Origin: an uncultured Rhizobium sp. | GTDB lineage: Bacteria; Pseudomonadota; Alphaproteobacteria; Rhizobiales; Rhizobiaceae | Assembly (NCBI GenBank): GCA_945952315.1 | Contig: CAMFIE010000032.1 | Location: forward strand, 1-36,920 | Direction of reading: 5' to 3' | Length of the DNA stretch: 36,920 nucleotides | Shown: piece after piece, positions 24,291-33,507 of the stretch | Layout of the letters: every line of letters starts with the position of its first letter | How positions within the stretch are numbered: the stretch's first letter is position 1 | Notes under the pieces: generated by a model | Database searches by the model: none | The model's input: the letters and a program-made list of their open reading frames with translations, nothing else | What the model was told of the DNA's origin: nothing | Position numbers and translations under genes: made by a program

Positions 24291-24319
24291 TCTATAGTCA
24301 CGCCATCCTCGCCAGTCAA
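24291..24319 (-). promoter_or_regulatory. Sigma70 promoter of rpmB
   Basis: On the minus strand TTGACT (24319-24314) and TATAGA (24296-24291) are separated by exactly 17 bases. This near-consensus promoter would start transcription near 24284, leaving a leader of about 77 nt before rpmB, as expected for a highly expressed ribosomal gene. Confidence 0.75.
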
Positions 24320-24459
24320 GCCAAACCTGTACCGGTCGTGGAAGAATCCTTGAAAAAGCCGATGTTTTGTTATCTGCACGGGACGGGTTATAAGCATCTG
24401 ACGGCCCGGGCGGAAGCCCTGGCCGGCCAGGGACGCCAAGCGGGTTGGGGTGACACAGG

Positions 24460-25227
24460 ATGAAAACGGTATTTGCAGTGGCCCTGTCGGCCGCACTCCT
24501 CGGTGGGGGCTCGGCCGCCATGGCAACCAGTCTTTCCCAGCAGACCGAATACCGGATCGCCATCGGCGGGCTGCCCGTGGCCCGCGCCGTGTTCAACACA
24601 ACAATCGAAAACAAAAAATACGCCATCTCCGGCCATGTGAACACATCGGGCCTTGCCGATCTCATCGCCGATATCGATGCGGAGACCTCGGTGACTGGCA
24701 CCTTCACCGGCGGCACGCTACGGGCACGGAATTACGACCTCACCTATTCGAGCGGCAAGAAAACCCGCATCTACAGGGTGAATTTCAATGGCGGCCGGGT
24801 CGTCAGCAGTTCCATCAGCCCGGAGCCCAAGCGGCCCGATGGCTGGGTACCTGTCACGGCGCGCCATTTGCGCGCGGTGCTCGATCCGATTTCCGGCCTT
24901 GTCTTTCCTGAGGGCCACAAGGTCTGCCCCCGCTCGCTGCCGATCTTCGATGGGGAGACGCGCATGGATCTCGTGCTGGGCAAGAAGGGAACGAAACCCT
25001 TCAAGGTGGAAGGTTATGAAGGCGAGGCGCTTGTCTGCAGCGTGCGGTTCGTGCCGAAGGGCGGCTATCGTGAAGGTCGCAAGGACATCGAATATCTGCG
25101 CAACTCCCGGCAGATGGAAATCTGGTTCGCCAGTGCCGGGAAGGCCCGGCTCGTTGCCCCCGTATATGTGCGGATTCCCACACAGATCGGCATGCTGACC
25201 ATCTCCGCCCGCAGGATCAGCAATTGA
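24460..25227 (+). CDS. DUF3108 exported protein
   Basis: The 255-aa protein has a signal peptide (MKTVFAVALSAALLGGGSAA MATS) and a DUF3108 beta-rich domain beginning QTEYRIAIGGLPVARAVF. Two cysteines (VCPRSL and LVCSVRF) could form a disulfide in the periplasm. It lies divergently from rpmB, a conserved arrangement in rhizobia. The function is unknown; related proteins resemble lipoprotein or LolA-like beta folds. The YhhN-like gene overlaps its stop (TTGA), so they are probably coupled. Confidence 0.85.
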   Translation: MKTVFAVALSAALLGGGSAAMATSLSQQTEYRIAIGGLPVARAVFNTTIENKKYAISGHVNTSGLADLIADIDAETSVTGTFTGGTLRARNYDLTYSSGKKTRIYRVNFNGGRVVSSSISPEPKRPDGWVPVTARHLRAVLDPISGLVFPEGHKVCPRSLPIFDGETRMDLVLGKKGTKPFKVEGYEGEALVCSVRFVPKGGYREGRKDIEYLRNSRQMEIWFASAGKARLVAPVYVRIPTQIGMLTISARRISN

Positions 25228-25877
25228 GGGTGGGCGAAATCGGCCTTCCCGCATTGCTGCTTGCGCTTTCCGTTGCGCTCGCTCTCGTTTATTCGCTTCT
25301 GGGGCGAAGCGCGCCGCTTCCGCAAAGGCTGGTTTCCAAGGGCGGGTCTATCCTCCTCCTTGCCCTCCTCAGCGCGATGGAGGGTGGATCGGGCGTGCTG
25401 ATTGCCGCCCTGCTCTTTTCTGCGCTCGGCGACATCGCGCTGGTCTTTGCGGGAAGGCGGGCCTTTCTTGCAGGTCTCTTTGCCTTCTTCCTCGCCCATC
25501 TGGCCTTCGCGGCGGCCATAGCCGGCCGGTGGCCGCCGGCCTTGTCGGATGCTGCGCTGTGGCAGGTCGCCCTTCTCGTGGTTTTGGGGCTCGCCGCGCT
25601 TGGGCTTCTTCGGGCCGTCTGGGCGGGTGCCAGAGGCATGCGGCCTCCGGCGGCTGCCTATGCCGGAGTGATTTTCCTGATGGTCTCCCTTGCCGTTCTG
25701 GCGGGCATGCCGGTGCTGATCGCCGGGGCGCTCCTCTTCTTCGCCTCCGATGCGGTGCTCTCGCTGGAGACCTTCCGCATCGCGTCCGAGGCGCCCATAC
25801 GCCGATGGACGAAGCCCTTCGTCTGGTGGACCTATTACATGGCCCAGGTTTTCTTGGCCTCCGCGCTGCTCGGCTAG
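25224..25877 (+). CDS. YhhN/TMEM86 family membrane protein (lysoplasmalogenase-like)
   Basis: The 217-aa protein is almost wholly hydrophobic, with about seven to eight membrane helices. It carries the YhhN-family SKGGSILLLALLS, LLFSALGDIALVF and FFASDAVLSLETF segments; the conserved aspartates in GD and SD are thought to be catalytic in TMEM86B lysoplasmalogenase. Bacterial substrates are unclear. The TTG start at 25224 overlaps the preceding stop and has AGGAT 6 bases upstream. It converges with the cupin gene. Confidence 0.85.
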   Translation: MRVGEIGLPALLLALSVALALVYSLLGRSAPLPQRLVSKGGSILLLALLSAMEGGSGVLIAALLFSALGDIALVFAGRRAFLAGLFAFFLAHLAFAAAIAGRWPPALSDAALWQVALLVVLGLAALGLLRAVWAGARGMRPPAAAYAGVIFLMVSLAVLAGMPVLIAGALLFFASDAVLSLETFRIASEAPIRRWTKPFVWWTYYMAQVFLASALLG

Positions 25878-25892
25878 AGGCTTTTACGCCCC

Positions 25893-26333
25893 TCAGGGCA
25901 GGGTGCTGGCGTCCTCACCGGGTGTCCAGGCAGGCGGCGCCATTTCGAAGGCATCGAAGGTGAAGCCCGGCGAAACGGTGCAGCCCACCAGGGTAAAGGC
26001 CCCCAGCGTTTCAGCCGACTGCCAGATATTGGCGGGAATGATTGCCTGAGGCCGTTCGCCTTTCAGGATATCGGGCCCCAGAATCGTGCTTTCCACTGGG
26101 CCGCCATCGGCAGCCGAGCGCAGGATCAGCGGCGCGCCGGCATAATAATGCCAGACCTCGGACGCATCCTTCACCCGGTGCCAGTGGGAACGTTGGCCGG
26201 CTTCCAGAAGGTAATAGATCGCCGTGGAATGACCCCGCTCGCCGCCTTCCGTGTCCCGGTAGGTCTGCCGGTACCATCCGCCTTCGGGATGGGGTTCCAG
26301 GTCGAGGAGGGCAATAATATCCTTGGATTGCAT
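25893..26333 (-). CDS. DUF985 cupin protein
   Basis: The protein of about 146 aa is a cupin_5 (DUF985) member: LLDLEPHPEGGWYRQTYRD, TAIYYLLEAGQRSHWHRVKD with SEVWHYYAGAPL, and FTLVGCTVSPGFTFDAFEM. The histidines in HWH and WHYY fit a cupin metal or sugar-type pocket. Function is unknown. ATG 26339, two codons upstream, is also possible. It lies 5 to 11 bases after the gloB stop, so it is co-transcribed with gloB. Confidence 0.87.
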   Translation of the reverse strand: MQSKDIIALLDLEPHPEGGWYRQTYRDTEGGERGHSTAIYYLLEAGQRSHWHRVKDASEVWHYYAGAPLILRSAADGGPVESTILGPDILKGERPQAIIPANIWQSAETLGAFTLVGCTVSPGFTFDAFEMAPPAWTPGEDASTLP

Positions 26334-26344
26334 GGGCATGGCTT

Positions 26345-27115
26345 TCAGAATTGATCCTTGCGACGGCGGATTTCCGCAAAGACATCCTCGTTGGACGCAT
26401 CGCTCATGCCGAGCAGATCGCGGATGGCGGGATCGCCGGCGCGCAGGAAGGGATTGGTTTCCTTTTCAAGCCCGATGGTCGTCGGACAGGTGAAGCGGCC
26501 TTCACGGCGCATGGCTTCGATTTCGGCGGCACGATCCTTCAGACGACGATTGGTCGGGTCGATCGTCAGGGCAAAGCGCGCATTGCTTTGCGTATATTCA
26601 TGGCCGAAATAAACGACGGTCTCGTCGGGCAGGGCCGCCAGCTTTTGCAGAGAGGCCCACATGTCCGGGGCGGGCCGTTCGAAAAGCCGACCGCAGCCGA
26701 GCGCAAAGAGCGTGTCGGCGGCGAAGAGAAGCTTCGCATCTGGAAGATGGTAGCAGACATGCCCCGCGGTATGGCCGGGCGTCTCGATCACCCGCACCGT
26801 ATTGTTGCCGAAGAGGAATGAGCTGCCGTCCGATACGGTCCGGTCGATGCCGGGAATCTTCCGGGCCTCAGCCGCCGGGCCGATGATCGCCAGGCCATAG
26901 CGCTCCTTGAGGGCAAGATTGGCCTCCACGTGGTCGGCATGGTGGTGGGTGGTAAAGATATGGCTGATTTTCCAGCCGCGCCGTTCTGCGGCCGCCACGA
27001 TGGGCATTTCCTCGGGCGCATCGATGCTCGCCGTCAGCAGGGTCTCGGGATCGTGGAGAAGAACGCCGAAATTATCGCTGCGGCAGGGGAAACATTCAAT
27101 TTGCAGGGCTTCCAT
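26345..27115 (-). CDS. gloB: Hydroxyacylglutathione hydrolase (glyoxalase II)
   Basis: The 256-aa enzyme hydrolyses S-lactoylglutathione to lactate and glutathione, the second step in methylglyoxal removal. The metallo-beta-lactamase motif THHHADH (56-62) binds two metals, with [22 protein letters not shown] and FGHEYT adding the remaining ligands. The C-terminal glutathione-binding domain contains [11 protein letters not shown]. Length is normal. It is the first gene of a gloB-cupin operon and is divergent from the methyltransferase gene; glyoxalase II beside this methyltransferase is a familiar alphaproteobacterial pair. Confidence 0.95.
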   Translation of the reverse strand: MEALQIECFPCRSDNFGVLLHDPETLLTASIDAPEEMPIVAAAERRGWKISHIFTTHHHADHVEANLALKERYGLAIIGPAAEARKIPGIDRTVSDGSSFLFGNNTVRVIETPGHTAGHVCYHLPDAKLLFAADTLFALGCGRLFERPAPDMWASLQKLAALPDETVVYFGHEYTQSNARFALTIDPTNRRLKDRAAEIEAMRREGRFTCPTTIGLEKETNPFLRAGDPAIRDLLGMSDASNEDVFAEIRRRKDQF

Positions 27116-27204
27116 AAATTCAGGGACTCCGCCGTGTCGTCTTATGTTTCCAATGTAGGGATTGCGGCCTTGAAGTCCACCCGCCCGCTGCTAACATCAG
27201 GGCA

Positions 27205-28020
27205 ATGCACGCCGATATCGTAGACCTTCGCCAGTTTTACCATTCGGAGCTCGGCCGGATGGCGGAGCAATCGATTGCGCTCGCCATTGCCGGTCTCTGG
27301 CCGAAACTGCCGGATGAACGGCTGGTGGGCTTCGGCTTCGCGGTGCCCTTTCTCGACCGGTTCCGGCAAGGAACGGAGCGGACCTTCGCCTTCATGCCGG
27401 CCGGCCAGGGTGCCATCAACTGGCCGAATGGCGAGCTCTCCGCAACCGCTCTCGTTTTCGAGGAAGAACTGCCGCTGCCCGATTCCTCGGTCGACCGGAT
27501 CCTGATGGTCCATGCGCTCGAATATGCGGAAAATCCACGGGAATCGCTGAAGGAAATGTGGAGGGTTCTCGCGCCCGGCGGGCGGCTGGTCATCGTCGTT
27601 CCCAACCGGCGGGGTGTCTGGGCCCAGCTCGATCATACGCCCTTCGGCAGCGGCCGGCCCTACTCGCGCGGACAATTGACCCGGCTGCTGCGCGAAACCA
27701 ATTTCACCCCCGGGGCCACGGCGGATGCGCTGCATTTTCCGCCGACCCGGCTATCCTGGCTCCTGCGGCTTCGGCGGGGCTTCGAGCGGTGCGGGCGGCT
27801 TCTCTGGCCGGCCTTTTCCGGCGTCATCATCGTCGAGGCGCAGAAGCGGCTCTATCAGGGGCTTCCGGTGGCTGTCCGCAGTTCGCGGCGCGTCTTCATG
27901 CCCGTCCTCGCCCCGCAAGGGGTTCCAAGCGCGATGCAGGGCGCCGAGGCTGCGGCCGTGCCCTTGAGGATCCCCTCGACAAAGCGGGGAAAGAGCATTA
28001 TGCCCGACCCGCTTTCCTGA
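27205..28020 (+). CDS. Class I SAM-dependent methyltransferase
   Basis: The 271-aa protein is a class I methyltransferase of the Methyltransf_11 kind: GFGFAVPF is a degenerate motif I, LPLPDSSVDRILMVHALEYAEN is the acidic-loop motif, and MWRVLAPGGRLVIVVPNRRG is motif post-II/III. The typical GxGxG glycine loop is weakened, so cofactor binding should be taken as likely and not proven. It starts at ATG 27205, divergent from gloB, and ends 30 bases before tyrC. The substrate is unknown. Confidence 0.82.
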   Translation: MHADIVDLRQFYHSELGRMAEQSIALAIAGLWPKLPDERLVGFGFAVPFLDRFRQGTERTFAFMPAGQGAINWPNGELSATALVFEEELPLPDSSVDRILMVHALEYAENPRESLKEMWRVLAPGGRLVIVVPNRRGVWAQLDHTPFGSGRPYSRGQLTRLLRETNFTPGATADALHFPPTRLSWLLRLRRGFERCGRLLWPAFSGVIIVEAQKRLYQGLPVAVRSSRRVFMPVLAPQGVPSAMQGAEAAAVPLRIPSTKRGKSIMPDPLS

Positions 28021-28050
28021 TCGTTTTTGCCTGTACCGGCGGGGGTTTAC

Positions 28051-28977
28051 ATGGGCAGTCTGGCATTCGAACGCGTTGCCCTGATCGGCATCGGTCTCAT
28101 CGGCTCTTCCATCGCCCGCGAGATCCAGGAACAGGGCCTGGCCGGGCATGTGGCCATTTCCACGCGCAGTGTTGAAACGCTTCGCCGTTCAGAAGAGCTC
28201 GGTCTTGGCCATTCCTACCATCTGTCCGCCGCCGAAGCCGTTAAGGGTGCAGATCTCGTCATTGTCTCCGTCCCCGTCGGGGCCTCGGGTGCGGTGGCGC
28301 GGGAAATCGCGCCCCACCTCAAGGCGGGGGCGCTCGTCACCGATGTCGGCTCCACCAAGGCTTCGGTGATTGCGCAAATGCAGCCGCACATGCCGCCGCA
28401 TGTGCATTTCATTCCCGGCCATCCGATTGCGGGGACGGAAAAATCCGGCCCGGACGCAGGTTTCGTCGGTCTCTTCAAGGGTCGGTGGTGCATTCTCACC
28501 CCCCTTGAAGGCACCGATCCCCGGGCGCTCACGCTGCTGCGGTCCTTCTGGGAAAGCATGGGCTCCATGGTGGACGAGATGGACCCGCAGCACCATGACA
28601 AGGTGCTCGCCATCGTATCGCACCTGCCTCATATCATCGCCTATAACATCGTCGGCACGGCAGATGACCTGGAAACGGTGACCGAGTCTGAAGTGATCAA
28701 GTATTCCGCATCCGGCTTTCGCGATTTCACGCGTCTTGCGGCGTCCGATCCCACCATGTGGCGGGATGTCTGCCTGCATAACAAGGATGCCATTCTCGAA
28801 ATGCTCGCCCGGTTTTCGGAGGATCTGGCCTATCTACAGCGGGCGATCCGCTGGGGGGAGGGCGACAAGCTCTTCGATCTCTTTACCCGCACCCGCGCCA
28901 TTCGCCGCTCGATCGTGCAGGCGGGCCAAGATGTGGATGCTCCCGACTTCGGGCGCCACGCACTCGATCCCAAATAG
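28051..28977 (+). CDS. tyrC: Prephenate/arogenate dehydrogenase
   Basis: The 308-aa enzyme oxidatively decarboxylates prephenate or arogenate in tyrosine synthesis. The Rossmann motif is GIGLIGSS (Gly13, Gly15, Gly18), followed by SVPVGASGAVAREIAPHLK, DVGSTKASV, and HPIAGTEKSGP (His124 and on), where the histidine contacts substrate. ATG 28051 gives the family N-terminus MGSLAFERVALIG; an earlier TTG at 28027 has no support. It may be co-transcribed with the preceding methyltransferase. Confidence 0.92.
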   Translation: MGSLAFERVALIGIGLIGSSIAREIQEQGLAGHVAISTRSVETLRRSEELGLGHSYHLSAAEAVKGADLVIVSVPVGASGAVAREIAPHLKAGALVTDVGSTKASVIAQMQPHMPPHVHFIPGHPIAGTEKSGPDAGFVGLFKGRWCILTPLEGTDPRALTLLRSFWESMGSMVDEMDPQHHDKVLAIVSHLPHIIAYNIVGTADDLETVTESEVIKYSASGFRDFTRLAASDPTMWRDVCLHNKDAILEMLARFSEDLAYLQRAIRWGEGDKLFDLFTRTRAIRRSIVQAGQDVDAPDFGRHALDPK

Positions 28978-28986
28978 GGTCCGCCC

Positions 28987-30012
28987 TCAGACGGGCGGCA
29001 GGGTGATGCCGAGCGGGATGAAGCCCAGCATGACCTGACCCTTTTCCAGCACCAGATTGACCCGGACCGTGCCTTTCTGATCGGCCATGGCCTTCATGGC
29101 GCCAAAGGCCGTGCGGATATTGTCGGCCGCCTCCGGCAGGGCGCCGGTGAGCACAGGCTCGAAATCCGTGAACTTTTCTGCCTCCAGCGCGAATTTTCCG
29201 GAGACCAGGCCCTCCTCGTCTATCTCGACCGGTCCGGTCAGGGTCATGACCCGGCCATTGCCGAAATCGGCAACGACACGACGGATCTCGCCCGCTGCGG
29301 GGTGAAGGATGGCGCGATCGCTTATCCGTCCGTCAAGCGCGCCAGCCTTGCCGGCAAGCGTTGCATCGGCGCTGATGCTGAAGGGGGGCAGGTTCGCCCC
29401 GGAGGCCGCCGGCAGGGCGAGCTTCAGATCCTGCGCCAGGAAGGCCGCATCGAGGTCATTCCCGTTCTGGCGGATATGGGCTTCGGAATGGCCGGCGGTG
29501 CCTGAAAAGGCTTCGCCTGCAGCCGAGGCGCCGGCCGGAAAGGTCCATTGCAGGGCGTCCACCACGATGGAGGAGCGCTCCACGCCGCCGATCTTCCATT
29601 GCAGGCTCGACTGGAGGCTCTTCCAGTTCAGCGACAGTTTCTCACCTGTCGGCAGCGTGGCATCGAGGGGACCATCCATTTCCCAGACCACGTGGAAGGG
29701 CTGGTAGACCTGGGCGGCGCTACGCAAGGCCGCGGCATCGGCACTGCCGCCCCGCCTCAGATCGGCAATGCCTGGCTTTGTGCAGAAGATCTCGAAGCGG
29801 AAGGGAAAGCCCTTCACGTCGATCTGGCCGCATTCGAGCGCCAGGCCAGCGGCCTGCTGCTCCTGCATCAGGGCGGCAAGGCGGCTGCGGATTTCCTTCG
29901 CGCCATAATACCAGGCACCTGTATAGAGCGCTGAAACCGCGATCACGCCGATGGCCAGATTGCGTATCTTGGCCGATGCCCGGGAGCTGGTCCCCGCCAT
30001 GGACTCCGTCAT
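28987..30012 (-). CDS. DUF2125 membrane-anchored protein
   Basis: The 341-aa protein has one N-terminal membrane helix (IRNLAIGVIAVSALYTGAWY) with the bulk expected in the periplasm. It matches the DUF2125 pattern: GLALECGQIDVKGFPFRFEIFC, the repeated beta-strand DALQWTFPAG, and the C-terminal GQVMLGFIPLGITLPP. The family is specific to alphaproteobacteria, and its function is unknown. It converges with tyrC with only 9 bases between. The 258 bases beyond its start (30013-30270) contain an 8-bp inverted repeat, CATCCATG at 30198 and CATGGATG at 30220, in the leader of the ChaC-like gene, and no further gene. Confidence 0.85.
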   Translation of the reverse strand: MTESMAGTSSRASAKIRNLAIGVIAVSALYTGAWYYGAKEIRSRLAALMQEQQAAGLALECGQIDVKGFPFRFEIFCTKPGIADLRRGGSADAAALRSAAQVYQPFHVVWEMDGPLDATLPTGEKLSLNWKSLQSSLQWKIGGVERSSIVVDALQWTFPAGASAAGEAFSGTAGHSEAHIRQNGNDLDAAFLAQDLKLALPAASGANLPPFSISADATLAGKAGALDGRISDRAILHPAAGEIRRVVADFGNGRVMTLTGPVEIDEEGLVSGKFALEAEKFTDFEPVLTGALPEAADNIRTAFGAMKAMADQKGTVRVNLVLEKGQVMLGFIPLGITLPPV

Positions 30013-30270
30013 CCTGATTGTCTCCCTCTCCAGCGGCAGGAATGCCGCGGTCTTTTCGATTTTTGGCGCCGGTCGCTTGAAAGCCCTACCGATTGCGATC
30101 CAATTTGCATTAGACCATCAGACCGCGATGCAACATATCCGATCGGCGAGGCCGCGCGATTCGTTTGCATTGCGGCGCTTTCGGGTGGTTTGTGCTTCAT
30201 CCATGGCAAAAATGCGTGTCATGGATGGCGGGCATCGGTCCTCAACAGGTTTTGGCAGACGGTAGCGACA

Positions 30271-30816
30271 ATGGATGAGTTCTGGGTTTTCGGTTACGGG
30301 TCCCTCATGTGGAATCCGGGGTTCGATTTCGTCGAAAGCGCACCGGCCAGACTGCATGGCTATCGGCGCTCGCTCTGTGTCCGCTCCTGGGTGCATCGCG
30401 GCACTCAGGACGAGCCGGGGCTGGTGCTCGGGCTGGATCGAGGCGGTTCCTGCCTCGGCATGGCGTTCCGCACCCGCGGCGAGGCGGCCGAGGCGGTCAC
30501 CGATTATCTTCGCCGGCGGGAACTCGTCACCCATGTCTATCTGGAGCGGCGCCTTCCGGTGCGGCTGGCCGATGGGCGGCGGGTGGACGCGCTCACCTAT
30601 GTGATCGACCGGAGCCATATCCAGTATGCGGGCGCGCTCGATGCCGCCCATGCGGCGGATGTGGTGGCGCGGGCGCGGGGCCAGTCCGGACCCAACGATG
30701 CCTATCTGTTCAACACACTTGCCCATCTCAGGGAGATGGGGATCCGCGATCACTGGCTCGAAGAGGTGGGCGATACGGTCAACCGCATCCGTCAGAGTTC
30801 GGCGCCGAGTTCCTGA
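30271..30816 (+). CDS. Gamma-glutamylcyclotransferase (ChaC-like)
   Basis: The 181-aa protein begins MDEFWVFGYGSLMWNPGFDF, the signature YGSLxW loop of the ChaC family, which degrades glutathione to 5-oxoproline and Cys-Gly. Further family blocks are GLVLGLDRGGSCLGMAFR, TYVIDRSHIQYAG and GPNDAYLFNTLAHLREMGI. The start is ATG 30271. The last 25 bases overlap the 3' end of the plsC-like gene on the opposite strand. Confidence 0.88.
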   Translation: MDEFWVFGYGSLMWNPGFDFVESAPARLHGYRRSLCVRSWVHRGTQDEPGLVLGLDRGGSCLGMAFRTRGEAAEAVTDYLRRRELVTHVYLERRLPVRLADGRRVDALTYVIDRSHIQYAGALDAAHAADVVARARGQSGPNDAYLFNTLAHLREMGIRDHWLEEVGDTVNRIRQSSAPSS

Positions 30817-31580
30817 AGGCGGGCCTCCGCGGTCGGCGGAAGCGGAAGGCCGGGATTGTCGCGGACGGTTTCCAGAAGCAGCCGGTCGCTTGCGGTTTCC
30901 ATGCGCTCGATCAGCGTCTGGTGGAAGAGATCGGGATCGAGACCCGGCTCGATCGGCGGCAGGATGATGACCTTGAAATGACCGGGAAAGCGCAGGAACT
31001 TGCGCCGCGGCCAGAAGAGGCCGGGATGCATGACCACGGGGACGACCGGTACCTTAAGGTCGCGATAGATGCGGGCAATGCCATATTTGTAATCCGGCGG
31101 GGCGCCGGGCGGGCGGCGCGTGCCCTCCGGATAGATGATCAGCTGACGGCCGGCCTTCATCTCCTCGGTGGCGCGCCGCATCACTTCCAGCATGACCTTG
31201 CCCTTGGCGCCGCGATTGACCGGGATCATGCTCTGCTTCATCACATACCAGCCGAAGAGCGGAATCCAGGTGAGTTCGCGCTTCAGGATATAGACCGGAT
31301 CATCAAGCCAGGGCAGCAGGCCGAAGACATCCCAGAAGGACTGGTGCTTCGGCGCGAAGATATAGCCGCCCTTCGGAATGTTCTTGAGCCCTTCGACCGT
31401 AAAGGTCGTGCCGGCAATCTTCGCCATCAGCCAGTTGTTCGTGCGGGCCCAGAATTTCGGGATTCCATAGGCCTTCTTGCGGGGCAGCAGGAAATAGAAG
31501 GGCGTGAAAACAATCATCTGGACGATGAGATTGAGATAGAAAACCGAATTGAACAAAACGGATCGGATAATGATCATCAA
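30792..31580 (-). CDS. plsC: 1-acyl-sn-glycerol-3-phosphate acyltransferase (PlsC family)
   Basis: The 262-aa protein acylates lysophosphatidic acid in phospholipid synthesis at the inner membrane. An N-terminal membrane helix (NSVFYLNLIVQMIVFTPFYFLL) leads to the catalytic H(x)4D motif, His79-Gln-Ser-Phe-Trp-Asp84, and the substrate motif EGTR (152-155) in IYPEGTRRPPG. The block VNRGAKGK is motif II-like. It overlaps the ChaC-like gene tail to tail and lies downstream of the DUF218 gene. Confidence 0.92.
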   Translation of the reverse strand: MMIIIRSVLFNSVFYLNLIVQMIVFTPFYFLLPRKKAYGIPKFWARTNNWLMAKIAGTTFTVEGLKNIPKGGYIFAPKHQSFWDVFGLLPWLDDPVYILKRELTWIPLFGWYVMKQSMIPVNRGAKGKVMLEVMRRATEEMKAGRQLIIYPEGTRRPPGAPPDYKYGIARIYRDLKVPVVPVVMHPGLFWPRRKFLRFPGHFKVIILPPIEPGLDPDLFHQTLIERMETASDRLLLETVRDNPGLPLPPTAEARLQELGAEL

Positions 31581-31669
31581 GGCGCAGATCCCCGGGCGAT
31601 GGCTGTCCTGAGGGTGCTACACGATATCGGCGGACAGAAAAAGACATAGCGGGTCATGCCCGCCGGAAA

Positions 31670-32401
31670 TCAATGGTCTCGCGGCATGCGATGGGGGCTT
31701 TCCCGCCAGGCAAGACCGCCGGTGATGCCGCGAAGCCCGGTGGCGAGAATCTTCACATATTCGCTCAGCATGACGCGGAGAGTCTGCGGATCGGCAAACC
31801 AGTTGCGCCGGCGCAGGTTCGAGTTCACGACCGGGTAGGGGATAAACTCCGTGACCGGATCGGCGCGGCGCAGCTCGATCAGGCTTCGAGGCATATGGTA
31901 GTTGTTGGTCACCACCAGAACGCGGCGATAGCCGTGGTCGCGGATCCAGTCGACCGCCTCGGCGGCATTGCCGATCGTATCCATCGCCTCGTAGCCGATA
32001 TCCACGCAGCACCGGAACATGGTGTTGGAGCTCTGGGTCATACGTCTGATCTGCCCGGCGGTGGTCGACGGATGGACGCCCGATATCAGCAGGCGCTTGC
32101 CCGCGCCGCGCGAAAGGAGATCCAGTGCCTGGTTCAGCCGCTGGGAGCCGCCAGTCAGCACCACGATCGCATCGGCCTTGATGTCGGCGGGCGTTGCAAA
32201 GGATGACACCATGTCGGCGAAATAGAGGAAGCCGCCGAAGAAGAGACCGCCCAGTATCACGGTTGCCATGCCCGTCCAGCGCAAAAAGCGCCGGAAGCGG
32301 CTGCGGCGCGGCCGAGGTCTCGAGGCCGAAGGCAGAGACGGGCCTGCTCCCTGCCCGGCGCCCTTTTCCGCCGATCCGTCATCGCGCTTCTCGTCAAACA
32401 T
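31670..32401 (-). CDS. DUF218/YdcF-ElyC family membrane protein
   Basis: The 243-aa protein has a basic, proline-rich N-terminal tail, one membrane helix (MATVILGGLFFGGFLYFA) and a periplasmic DUF218 domain with ADAIVVLTGGSQRLNQALDLL, RLLISGVHPSTT and RVLVVTNNYHMPRS. ElyC and SanA relatives act in envelope integrity in E. coli. ATG 32401 is chosen over the TTG at 32413. It lies upstream of plsC on the same strand and downstream of ftsX, so ftsE-ftsX-DUF218-plsC may form one transcript. Confidence 0.85.
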   Translation of the reverse strand: MFDEKRDDGSAEKGAGQGAGPSLPSASRPRPRRSRFRRFLRWTGMATVILGGLFFGGFLYFADMVSSFATPADIKADAIVVLTGGSQRLNQALDLLSRGAGKRLLISGVHPSTTAGQIRRMTQSSNTMFRCCVDIGYEAMDTIGNAAEAVDWIRDHGYRRVLVVTNNYHMPRSLIELRRADPVTEFIPYPVVNSNLRRRNWFADPQTLRVMLSEYVKILATGLRGITGGLAWRESPHRMPRDH

Positions 32402-32496
32402 GGCTAGGGTCAAACCTGGTTGCTTCCTCTGCGGGCTCCTCGCACAGCCGCCCTTTCCCTCTTAAAGGGCGCTGCTGGCGCTTTCATGGCAAGGGT

Positions 32497-33507
32497 TCAA
32501 TCCGGCAACATATCGGTGCGGGCTGGATCGGAGCGTATGAGGTCGATTTCATGGATCGTCCGCATGACTGTCAGGCGGGCGGTCACCGTGGTTAGCAGGG
32601 CAATGATCAGCATGGTCGCGAAAATGCCGAGATAACCGCCATAGCCGACCGAGAAGGTGCCGAAAAGGGCGGCAGCCTGGTCGCTCTGGGGCGTGGCAAG
32701 CGAACGGCTCTGCCAGAAGCTCAGGCCGGCAAAGACCAGCGCGGCCAGCAGGCTGCCCGCTGCCGATCCCTTGAGGCTGATCTTCAGGAAGTGCTTCTGG
32801 AATTCGCGGCCCACAAAGGACGCTTCGGCCCCGACGAAATGGAGCACCTCGACGATATGGCGGTTGCCGGCGAGGGCGCCCCGGGTCGCGAAGATCACCG
32901 TCAGAATCATGGCGCTGAAGACGAGCGCCATGACGGAGAGGCCGATCAGCACCGTCGTATGGGCCATGGAGACGAGGCGGTCCACCCAGGTCCGGTGATC
33001 GTCCAGCGAGGCCTGCGGCAGCTCATCCTTCAGCATGGCGCGCATGCCTTCGAAATCGGGCGGGTTCTGCTCGTCGATGGTAATCACCACGAGGCGCGGC
33101 ACGGGCAGTTCGTTGAGATCGAGATTGGGGCCGAGCCAGGGTTCCAGAAGCCGTGCGGTCGCGGCATCGTCCAAAATCTGGCCGTCCCGTGTGCCGACGA
33201 AGCTCAGCGCAATGTCGCGCGCCCTTGCAAGGGCCTTTTCCATGTCCAGCTTGTCGTCCGGCTTGATCTGGATGGTGATCTCGCGGGAAATCTGACTTTG
33301 CCAGCTCGAGGCGGTGGCGCGCACCATGCTCACGCCGCCAAGCGTAAGGCAGGCAAGGAAGGCCATGATGGCGATCACCACGGCCAGCGCATTGCTCTGG
33401 ATATTGGTGGGCGGCACGATCGGCCCCATGGGGCGAACGCGCATTTCCGGCCGGCGCTGGGATGCGGGTTCGGCAGGAGCGGACGGTTTTTTCGAGGGCT
33501 CATTCAT
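32497..33507 (-). CDS. ftsX: Cell division ABC transporter permease FtsX
   Basis: The 336-aa protein is the membrane part of FtsEX, which activates peptidoglycan hydrolases at the septum. It has a proline-rich cytoplasmic start, a first helix (ALAVVIAIMAFLACLTLGGVSM), a periplasmic domain (about 75-185), and three further helices (VLIGLSVMALVFSAMILTVIF and on). It overlaps ftsE by 8 bases (33500-33507), with ftsE upstream. Confidence 0.93.
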   Translation of the reverse strand: MNEPSKKPSAPAEPASQRRPEMRVRPMGPIVPPTNIQSNALAVVIAIMAFLACLTLGGVSMVRATASSWQSQISREITIQIKPDDKLDMEKALARARDIALSFVGTRDGQILDDAATARLLEPWLGPNLDLNELPVPRLVVITIDEQNPPDFEGMRAMLKDELPQASLDDHRTWVDRLVSMAHTTVLIGLSVMALVFSAMILTVIFATRGALAGNRHIVEVLHFVGAEASFVGREFQKHFLKISLKGSAAGSLLAALVFAGLSFWQSRSLATPQSDQAAALFGTFSVGYGGYLGIFATMLIIALLTTVTARLTVMRTIHEIDLIRSDPARTDMLPD

